Part shown: piece by piece, positions 54,601 to 64,000 of the stretch
How the letters are laid out: each line of letters begins with the position of its first letter
Position numbering within the stretch: the first letter of the stretch is position 1
Assembly (NCBI GenBank): GCA_024114885.1
Contig: CP099421.1
Location: 3,162,001-3,226,000, forward strand
DNA length: 64,000 nucleotides
From: Septoria linicola
Lineage: Eukaryota; Ascomycota; Dothideomycetes; Mycosphaerellales; Mycosphaerellaceae
Reading direction: 5' to 3'
Notes under the pieces: generated by a model
What the model was told of the DNA's origin: nothing
What the model saw: only the letters and a program-made list of their open reading frames with translations
Database searches by the model: none
Translations under genes and position numbers: made by a program

Positions 54601-57384
54601 TAATAAATATAGTATCCTTTCCTCTGTTTATTAGTTTGTTACTCCTTACCTACTAAGGCTATACTCTTATATCTATATATACTACAGCTCTATATCCCTA
54701 TACCTTAAGGTAGGAGACTATTAGTTTGATCCTATTAAAAGCTTTATTAGGTAAGAGCTTGAATCCCTTAATATTAGGTCTATTTAGAAGCTTGTTCCTT
54801 ATATACACCTGTGCTTCAAGAGCTTCTAGCTAAAACTTAATAGGCATCTTGCTTTCTTTAAGCATTGCTCTAATAGAGGCCTCTAATGTTTAGATGGACC
54901 TCTTAACTACTCTATTCTGGAGTGAATTATAGGCCTTAGTTAGCTTAAGGGTAATTCTAAAGTCCTTCTCCTACTATTTAATTAAAGTAGTAATCTCTCT
55001 AGCATTGTTAGCCCTTATAGACTTAAGGAGTACTACTAACTGCCTTTCTGCCTTAATCCTCTAGTTCTAAAGAGCAGTTAGTGCATCTAATCTGGCCTTA
55101 AGTAGAAATGCCTATTTCTTTCTTAAGAAGTTATTAATAATCTTAAGCTACTATATAAAACCTTTTACTAATAATAGTAATAGTCTATAGATATCTACTA
55201 ATATAAGGGCTAATCTTTTAGGTCTTCTCTTAATAGACTTGCCTAGGTGTTTCTTTATCTTGCCTATTATATAGATCCTATACTTATACTCTTCCTAGTT
55301 AGGAATTAGAATTCTTTCCTTTAGGTTAGTAACTTTATAAAGGTTTAAGAGTAACCCTCTTCCAAAGTATGTAAATCTTCTATACTATAGCTCTTACTGT
55401 TTTAGATCCTTCTCTAATAGGGCAGTATAGGCATTATTAACCTCTATAGGATTATATAGTAAGTAATATAACTTTTCCTATAGGAGAGGTAATATCTTAC
55501 TAATAAATGGAACACCTCTAACTAGCTTGGTCTTTATAACTATTTAGCTATCTAGGGAGGTGAGAGTGAAATTAGGCTTCTAGACTCTAAATTGCTTGCT
55601 GAACTAATCCTATAACATAAGATTTACTCTAAGATTAGGAACAAATAGTACCCTATCAAGTAGAACTTCTCCTCCTAAGATTCCCTTTATCTATACTAGT
55701 CTAGAGTAGGTTGTATAGAGGTATCCTCCTCCTACCTTGATCTATACTTTCTTCCTTAGTAGCTTTACTAATCTGAAGAAGGACAGTTGGTCAGTTATAT
55801 AGGATGAGGTATAGGAATCTAAGAGCTATTCTTAGGGTAATAACTTGCCTTTAGCCTTAATTGTAGAATAGGCTAACTTATCTTAGTTATTATCTTCTAA
55901 TAGGGAATTATTATTACTTCCAGAACTAGAGTAAGTTCTAGAATCAGAACTAGAACTAGACTCCTAGGCTAAAAATCCTTTCTTTAGAAGCTTTCTAGAC
56001 TTTTCTATCCTTTGAAGCTACTTGCCTATTTTCTAGATAACCTTCTTTAGCTTATTATATAATAATAACTTATAGATAGCTTTCTTAATATATCTAGCAT
56101 TCCTTAGTAAAGGGGATCTTCTAACCCTCTCTCTAAGGAATAATCCCTAAGGGTCCTTCTAGTTCTTAGTACTATTTCTCTACTAGGACAGTTTCTTAGT
56201 AGTAGGGAGGTTAGGACAATCCTTCAACTAGTGCTTCCCTTTCTTATAGAGCTAGTATATTAGTAGAGACTTTCCTTAGTAGGGCTGCCTAGAATAGAAT
56301 ATAGCTAGACCTATGTCTATTTTGTCTAAATTGTCTCTTACCTCTTAGGACTTAAGTAGAAGGAGAACAGTGTCTATATCTAAGGATAGTTAGGTTATAA
56401 TAGCATCCTTAGCTACTTAGTATAATATAGGTAGGGACTGTAGGAGATGTTTCAGCCTTTTCTCTTAGCTCTAGTAGTAGGCTTCCTAAGGATTAATCTT
56501 AGTAATCCTCTTACCTAGGCCTCTAAGGTGTCTTTATGCTTCCCTAATTGTCTTATTAGGTGATATCCTGAATATAACAAACTGCTTAATCAGACCTATA
56601 GTATAGGACTTTAGGACTCTATTATACTTGTTCTAGAGAATCACCTATATCTTAGCTACTAGTATAGTAATATACTATGTCTCCAGCTCTATCTTATTAT
56701 CTTTACTAATACTGTATCTAATACTAAACCTGTATACTATATTGTCTTTTAAGAAGTATTGATTCTAAGTAACATGTATCTGAAGACTAGTATCCTACTA
56801 AACTATATATGAGTTCCCTCTAATAATTAGTTGGCTAATTGCCTAGAACTAGTCCTTTCCTTCTAGCTTGTCTATCTATAGCTTGAACTATCTCTTCTAG
56901 TTAGTTCTGTCCAGGATTAGAATCCTTTAGCTCTTCTTGTCCTCTTAGTCTATTATAGAAATAGGTGAATAGAATGAATAATTAGTAGAATGCTTTAGAC
57001 TAGCTAAGGATTCTAGAGAAGGGTAATTTCTTATAGTAGGGAGACCAGCTCTAAGGGACAGGGATTCCTCGTATTTAGGAAATTACTAAGACTTAGATCT
57101 TTCTCTCTTAGTAGAGTTTCTATTACTAGGTAGTAGGAAGGCCAAGTAGCCTCTTCTGACTCTAGTGATGCTAGGTACAATAGTAGAGAACTGGGCAGGT
57201 ATTAATAAAGCAGAAACACACTACTGTCTTATAGAGATCTTTACTAACTTGTATACTACTAGGTGCAAACTAGCTTCGTTAGTAATATAGTTAGGGAAAC
57301 TTCTAGGCCCTAAATGTTTTCTACAAACTATAAGGGATATAAGTAACCTGTACTAACATAGGTTACTCCTATTTAGTGCACAAA

Positions 57385-57399
57385 CCTAGGCTTATAACC
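57385..57399 (-). other. Copia-2 primer-binding site (half-tRNA type)
   Basis: Minus strand GGTTATAAGCCTAGG directly after the LTR, resembling GGTTATGAGCCC, the complement of the initiator tRNA-Met anticodon arm, with transitions. Confidence 0.7.
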
Positions 57400-57677
57400 T
57401 ATTAAAAGTGGAGGGCGTTTGTAGATACTATATAATATCAAGGAGGGTATAGCGTAGTAAAGAAGAATAGGGGATCAATCTTGAACTGACTTATATATAT
57501 AGTATAGTAGTAATATGCCAGGAACTAAATACAAAGTTGATTAAGTTAGTTATCTAAGAAGAGAAGAGAGAGAAGCAAGATGTACCTCTTGCTAAGCCTC
57601 AGGTGGATGCCTTAGGCATCTAGAACCATACTCAGAAGTCTATATCTAGACTAACTATCTAGGATACATTCTTAACA
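57400..57677 (-). repeat. Copia-2 right LTR (5' LTR in coding sense)
   Basis: 278 bp, TATTAAAAGTGG to CTTAACA, followed by TTATA. Confidence 0.93.
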
Positions 57678-57682
57678 TTATA

Positions 57683-60012
57683 TTTGTTTAGAGTTATAGT
57701 CGTAAGGTCGAAATTATAAGGTTTTAATATAGAGCTAGAATTTAGAGTCTAAAGCCTAAGATACTAACGACCTCTCTATTCTCTAGAGAAACTCGCTATA
57801 TATCTACTAAGATAATAGGTTAGAAATATAGTCGGTATCTATAATTAGTAGACTTACGCTTCTACTAAACTATACTATCGTCCTAGCTAGTAAACCTTAT
57901 ACGAATACGATAGTATAGCTATAGATCCTTAGCCTATAGTATAACCTACTTTATATAGATAGCTAGGAGATTAGATATCTTAAATTTAGTAGTAAGGAAC
58001 GCTTTAGCTACCTCTTAGAGGTATTCTAAGGCTACTAATTAATAGCGTAGCCTACTACTAAAAGTAAGAACGATCTCGTAGACAAGCTACTAGAATAGGA
58101 GGCGTTAGATATATAGTTCTATTATACTTTATAATTTCTTAATCTAACGAAGCGTAATAGTACCTAACTTAAGGATACGACGTTTCTACCTACTATTACG
58201 AAGTATACGCTTCCGACGAGTATTCGTTTTTACTATAATAACCTTCTTCTAAGGCTTAATAGGCTTCTAAGTAGTACTCTCTAGAATAGCTACTTTTAGT
58301 AGACTATACGATCGTAAATACTAAGAAGGACTTAAAGAGATCGATACTTAATTATCGCTCCTATATAGAGCGTCGTAATCGAAGAATAGTATAAGAAATA
58401 AAAGAAAGAGTAGAGATAGGAGGAAGGAAGTAAAGAAAGAAGAAATAGGTAGTTAGAAAGATACTAAAACTTACTAAGACGCTATAAGCTATAGAACCTC
58501 GAGTCTAAAGAGATACTAAGAAACTTACTAGATCCTATATCTATACCTAAATAGGAAGGTACTATACTAGGAAAACTACTACCGACTACGATTACTAACT
58601 ATAAATCTTATCTTAATTAATTCTAGAAGCGTAGAACTAGAGGATAGTTATAGTCGATATTAGTTTACTAGATCTATATAATTAGATATTAGTATAGAAT
58701 AATTAAAAAATAAGCTATTAGTTCTAAGTTATACTAAACTAAGGCCTATTCTATTAATAATAAATTATCTATAATACTATAGAAGAGAATATTTTACTAT
58801 ATATACTAGATATATAAAATATATAAATATAAAGTAGTAATACTCTCTCTCTTTTCTAAGACTAATTAAAAAGGCTAGTTCTAAAAGATTAGTAGAATCT
58901 TCTAAATCTAAAGAAAAACTTTCTCTATAATAGACTTAATAGTAGTATCTCGTTATTAGGCCTTAAAATATCTTAAAACTAAATATTTATTCTATTAATA
59001 TATACTATAGGATTCTTAGGATTTATACTATTTTAGTAATCTATTAAGCCTATTAACTTATTAAGTAGCTTAAAGAGTTTTAAACCTAGTCTATAGATCG
59101 ATAGGATAGTTCTTAATATAATAGCTAAAATTATAATATCTCTAGCTAATATATAAGGTTATATATAATAGAAAAGATAAGTATAAACAAGTAAGTACTT
59201 CTTAAGAAGTTAAGATATCCTTTCTAGAATAAAAGCTAGGTCTCTATAATCTACTATTAGTCTTATATAATTAGCCTATACCTCTCTTTTTAAAGTAATC
59301 TTTCTTCTATCTAGTAGATATACTATAGAGACCTAGGATAGGTAGACTTAGTAGATATATTAGCCTATACTAAGATATAATCTAATAGTAAAGTACCGAC
59401 TATATATACTAATAACTAATATTATCTAAAAAGCTATATTAAAGTATCTAGAGGCGGATCTATCTTAACGTTACTCCTACTTAGTTAGCTCTTAGACTCT
59501 AGATTTCTCTACTTCCTATAAATTCTAAACCTTACTTTCTAACTACCTATACTTATAACTAAATTCGTTATATATTACTATCGCTTATCTAACCTACCTA
59601 ATTCTACTACTATTTAGTAGGTAACCGTTATAGCTATCGAACACGATACTTTTAATACTAATTGTCCTAGAAATAATATATTAGAAGCGTAAAGTAGAGT
59701 CTCTTTCTAAACTCGAGACGAAACACGTAAGACTTACTACGATAAGAAAGGATATTAAAGACTACTCGATTAATCTAAATATACTACGCGACTACGTACG
59801 TACTTAAGCTATAGACGAAGATAGGGCTAAAGTAGACTAAAAACGTAAAGTAAAGAATTAAGCTTTTAGTCGTTTTAAGATAAAGTAAATAGCTATACTA
59901 CTAGGATAGGATAGCCTCGATAAGGACGTATAGAAGACGTATATTAATTAATAGAAACTAGTCTATAAGGCAAGCTTTACTAAATAATAGTAAGTCTCTA
60001 TTATACTATTAT
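57683..60012. other. AT-rich repeat-derived DNA, unclassified
   Basis: RIP-saturated. The right flank of Copia-2 up to the Gypsy start. Segments near 50790 and 58565 share a CCGACTACG(T/A)TTACTAACTA motif, so parts of both flanks may derive from related elements. No ends or domains could be fixed. Confidence 0.55.
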
Positions 60013-63000
60013 TATAAGAGCTAGGTAAGGTTAAAGGCTAAGACCCGCCTTAGGCTCGTAGGCTTAGCGTATAGTATAACTATAGTACGCGTATATATCC
60101 GAAAGGAGGCAAGAATTAGTCTTACGATATCCTAATAGTCTTATTAGAAGAGCGCTCTATATATTACTATATACCTCTTTTATAATTCTAATTCTTCTCT
60201 TTTTAAGAGTAGTAATCTATAGAGGCCTATAGCTCCTCGACGTAACGTAGGTACGGCGCTACTAAGGCTCGTAATAGGCGAAGTAGACGATTAAGGTAAT
60301 CTTATAGATACTAACGAGGTTTAGGAGTAGGAGTCTACTAGTATAACCGAAGATAGTACGTAGGTAGAGCGTATATAGCTTAAGGCTAAGAACTAGGAAC
60401 TACGTCGTCGCTTAGAGGTACGCGCTCTACGACGAGAGAATAATCGGCTCCTTATAGAGTTAGAATCTCTATCCTTAGTTACTCCTAGTACTCTTAATAT
60501 TAGCGATTCTAAAGACGACGCTACCGCTAGTATTATAGGTAGTATACTTTACGATAGCGCGTCGTATACGCGATATAAAGGTCTTAAAGTTAGAGAACCT
60601 CGTGCCTTTAAAGGCGAGATAGTCCGAGAGGTAAAAGAGTTTATTTATAGTCTCGAAGTAATCTTCCTTAATAGTCTATAAGAGTTCGGTATAGAAGATT
60701 CGAAGGTCCTATATAGTATTATATAGCTCGTAGGTAAGGCGTAAGAGACCTAGTATAACGAACACTCTAAGGTAATACCTCTAGACTATACTTAGACTAA
60801 GTTTAAGCGCTTTATCTACGACGTTATTAGAGATTAGGCAAATTATACGATCCTCGTAACGGTCGAGTATAAGAAGGCCTAATAGGGTAAGGGCTAAGGG
60901 GTACGTTAGTTCGCTATAGAGCTAGGCTACTTAGAGTCTTAACTAGGCGACTATACCGAAGCGTAGCTAGTACGCTAGCTTCTTATAAAGTTAAAGCTAG
61001 CGCTTTAATAAGAGATTATTAAGAATTATATCGTGCCTAGTAAGCGCGCTAATTTAGTTACGTTAGTAAGGCGCCTAGAGTAAGCTAATAGGGTAATTCC
61101 TCTACGGTATAACTAGGGCGGAAGCTAGAGTAATAGAGACCGCGAGCGCGATACGTACTCGAAGCGTAAGCGCGTAGAGAGTAATACTCCTACGCGTAGA
61201 CGAGACGATAGTCTAGGAGGGAATAATACGCGTCGCTCTAGCGACAAAGGTTCTACTCGCTCTATTATAGGCTATAAGTATTTAGAATACTATAGCTATA
61301 AGTAGAAGAGGTATATTAGTACTAATTCTATCTACCCTAACCGAAGCGCCTAAGACGATAGTAAGAAGCTATTAGTACGTAAGGTTACTATAGAGACGCT
61401 AAAAAAAGAGAAGGTATTAGAGAAGGACTACGACCTCTAGACACTAAGCTTAGTAGCGATATATACCTCCCTATATAAGTCGTAAATACGACTTACCTAG
61501 AGAGCGTAGTCGAGGCGTAGGATAGGCTTAAGCTAGCCTAATTCCTTCTTAATAATACTACTAATATTAATATAGTATTAAGATCCTTTGTCTTATAACA
61601 TAGTATTACAGCTCGAACTAATACTACCTTACCCCTAGCTACCTTATTTACTAAGAAATTAGAGTATTATTATAGCGTATACTATATACGCGTACGGCTC
61701 GTAGACTCTATAGGAGTAGAGCGTATAGTAGGTATAATCTTTTATACCTACGACATACTAACCTCTAATATAATCTTAGGTCGACTATAGAGGCGTACTT
61801 ATCGTATACGAGTCGATAATAGCTTAGATAAGTAGACCTATAGCGATACTTTTAAAAACGTTAAGGTTAGAGAAGCTTATAAGTTTTTTAAGGACTTGAA
61901 GTATATACTAACTATATATATAGTAGTAATAAGTAAGACAGGCGAAGGCGAAGAGCTTAACCCTCTTCCTCTTAAGTTCTAATAGTTCTTCGACGTTCTA
62001 AACCTAATAGAAGAGATAAGGAGTAAGCTAGTAGATAGCGTAGAGTATACGATTAAGCTACGTCTAGGTACCGTTCTACTCTTTAGGCCGCTATATTACT
62101 AGTCAGGTAAAGAGCTAGAGGAATTAAAGAAGTATCTTACTATAGGCCTTAAGTACGATTAGATCGAGCGTAGCGTTAGCGAGGTAGGTACGCCTATCCT
62201 ATTTATACTAAAGAAAGATAGTAAACTAAGGCTATATATCGACTACTAAGGGTTAAACGAGATTACTATTAAGAATAGGCACCTACTCCTCTTAATTAGC
62301 GAGACGCTAGATAGGCTTATAGGAGCTATATAGTTTACGACTCTAGACCTTATAGATATATACTATCGGATTCGTATTAAGCCTAGCGACCGCTAGAAGA
62401 CTACGTTCCGTACGCGCTATAGCTACTTCTAGTACAAGGTGATACTATTTAGCCTAACTAATACTCTAGCTACGTTCTAGGCGTATATTAACTATACTTT
62501 AGTAGGTTTAGTCGATACGTACTACGTAGTATACCTTAATAACATTCTTATCTATAGTAAGAGCCGCGCGGACTACGTATACGACGTATACGACGTACTT
62601 ACGCGTCTCTAGAAGTTTAGACTCTATACTTAAAGAGCGAAGTATAAATTCTAGTAGAAGGAAGTCGATTTCCTAGGCTTCGTAGTAACTACTAGAGAGG
62701 TTACGATAGATCTACGTAGGATAGACGTAATCGCGGCGTAGCTAACGCTTATAACGCTTATAGAGGTTTAATCCTTCCTTAGGTTTACTAATTTCTACTA
62801 GCGTTTTATTTTTAAATATTCTATAGTAGTATCTCTACTTATAGCGTTGTCTAAGAGCGTCGTAGTAGGTAAGAAGCCTAGCCTACTCAAGTAGACCGTA
62901 TAGGAGGAGTAGGCGTTTACTAAGTTAAAAAAGCGCTTTTCTATAGTACTACTACTAAGGTACTTCGACCCTACGCTTAGGCTACAGGTCGAAAGCGACG

Positions 63001-64000
63001 CCTCTAATTACGTAATTACTATAATCCTTAGCTAACTCTTCGGGTCTAAATAGTACCCTATTATATTTATATCTAGGAAGATAATTACTATAGAGTATAA
63101 TTACGAGATACACGATAAGGAGCTTCTTATAGTAGTTAAGGCTTTTAAAGCGTAGAGGCCGTATCTCGAAGGCGCTTCGTATACGATCGACGTACTAGTC
63201 GACTACGCTAACCTTCGTAAGTTTATAGACGTAAAGAAGTTAACTAGTAGGTAAGCTCGTTAGGCTACCTTCCTAGCTCTATTCGACTTCGTTATAACGT
63301 ACTAGGTAGGTAAGTAAAACCTAGCCGACGCGCTATTAAGGCGTAGCGATTACGCTAAGAAGGTAGTAGAGGTAACTAACCTTCTACCTACCCTATAGAC
63401 TAAGTTATAGCTATAGGACGATTAGAGTACAAGGGACGTAGGCGGACCGCTCGTAGCTCGTATCTATACGACTTATAAAGAATAGTATTCTTCGATAGAG
63501 AGAAGTACTAACTCTAACCCGTAGTAGTAGTTTTTAACGCCTATACGAGTAGTAGGTATAATTACTAAGAGCGAAGAGCCGTACGTAAATGTCTTAGACT
63601 TGATCCTTAGATATACTCGCGCGCTAGTACAAGCTAAGCTAAGTATAAGCGTAGTATACTCGTAAGCGATAAGTAATAGCGGCCGATTCGAGTAATATAC
63701 TATAAGAGAGAGGAACCTCTAGGTAGACGATTTACTATACGTACCTAAGGACTACGCCTTATAGACGTAGGTAATTCGTATATATTACGATAATACTCTT
63801 ATAGGCTATTTTAGTAAGGATAAGACTATCTCGCTAGTACAAAGGAAGTACTAGTAGCTAGAGATAACTAAGGATATCGTATAATACGTAGAGTCCTATA
63901 GGAGTTACTAGAAGGTAAAGGCGCGTCGCTATCGACTATATAGCGAGCTAACTACGCTACCTATACTAGATCGTCTATTCTAAGAATTAACTTAGGATTT
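60013..64000 (+). mobile_element. Gypsy (Ty3) LTR retrotransposon, RIP-inactivated, 3' partial
   Basis: Plus-strand order, with stops removed by eye. Gag is near 60,600-61,330 (FKGEIVREVKEFIYSLEVIF; basic tail; zinc knuckle CX2CX4HX4C at about 61,280-61,320, now reading YYSY..YISTNS). A protease-like stretch is around 61,600-61,800. Reverse transcriptase is about 62,100-62,760 (KLRLYIDY, FTTLDLIDIYYRI, YLNNILIYSKS at 62532-62564). RNase H is about 62,930-63,300 (LQVESDASNYVI, YEIHDKELLIVVKAF). The integrase zinc domain is about 63,740-63,930 (IYYDNTLIGYF, VESYRSY). It runs past the window end. Nearly every CpA/TpG is lost, and no frame is open. Confidence 0.92.

Larger units (their letters stand above)
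51379..57677 (-). mobile_element. Copia (Ty1) LTR retrotransposon, full length, RIP-mutated (copy 2)
   Basis: 6,299 bp with 278 bp LTRs, the same length as copy 1. Coding sense is minus. Recognisable in order: zinc-knuckle relic (KKGKH..LKDCP, about 56,240); integrase C-terminal part (LEASIRAMLKESKMPIKF, RNKLLNRPNIKGFK, about 54,450-54,900); reverse transcriptase (VDYIETFAPIVRQDTLRGFIA, LLPGINL, SLYRLKQAIRDW, YINN at 53324-53335, about 53,290-53,690); and RNase H (ISIIEAKYIAIGVYTKQ, about 52,690-52,800). Scattered stops sit at former Gln and Trp codons, so no protein is made. It keeps far more CpA/TpG than copy 1 and thus is the younger or less mutated copy. Confidence 0.95.

Noticed and set aside
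1..64000. tRNA, rRNA or other structural RNA genes
   Set aside because: Scanned by eye for cloverleaf and B-box-like patterns; none was convincing. The initiator-tRNA-like match near each Copia LTR is a primer-binding site.

Overview
The window reads as nuclear DNA of a filamentous ascomycete (Pezizomycotina, most likely Dothideomycetes; the class is an inference). Host genes carry short introns of 41-98 nt with GT..AG ends and CTAAC-type branch points. They encode typical mould proteins (SQT1, Rab7/Ypt7, Frm2-type nitroreductase, GH79 glycosidase, cutinase, Ure2-like GST). The transposons show repeat-induced point mutation (RIP): CpA/TpG changed to TpA, conserved Trp/Gln codons turned to stops, and catalytic Asp turned to Asn.

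Layout. 1-3874: the 3' part of a FAD oxidoreductase gene facing SQT1. 3875-11164: a 6,299 bp Copia retrotransposon (minus strand, 278 bp LTRs, 5 bp target duplication CCTTA) nested in a roughly 1 kb Mutator-like TIR element that has its own 9 bp duplication; it lies about 270 bp upstream of the SQT1 start. 11165-13690: two gene relics, one of a Thr-rich secreted protein and one of an ABCC transporter. 15064-44552: a gene-rich accessory block with Frm2-like nitroreductase, two related one-helix Cys/Trp proteins, a secreted repeat-peptide precursor, cutinase, NmrA-like protein, a large disordered protein, an esterase, a Thr-rich secreted protein divergent from a GH79 enzyme, Ypt7, two BTB-type proteins with C-terminal Cys motifs, a GST convergent with an SDR, and several hypothetical genes. 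Relics of a nucleoside phosphorylase and an MFS transporter are also present. 46364-64000: an AT-rich transposon graveyard with tandem repeats, a truncated Gypsy copy, a second 6,299 bp Copia copy and a Gypsy element running off the window end in its integrase.

Most notable item: the 127-residue precursor at 18175-18558. It has a signal peptide and two almost identical 47-residue units. Each unit follows a dibasic Kex2 site and two X-Ala/X-Pro dipeptides of the alpha-factor Ste13-spacer kind. The units differ at 14 synonymous codons but only one amino acid, so the peptide rather than the DNA appears to be conserved. It looks like an undescribed Kex2-processed secreted peptide. The host genes otherwise do not form an obvious biosynthetic cluster. 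Secreted enzymes (cutinase, GH79, esterase) and stress or redox enzymes (GST, nitroreductase, SDR, NmrA) suggest a plant- or surface-associated lifestyle, but this is inference.
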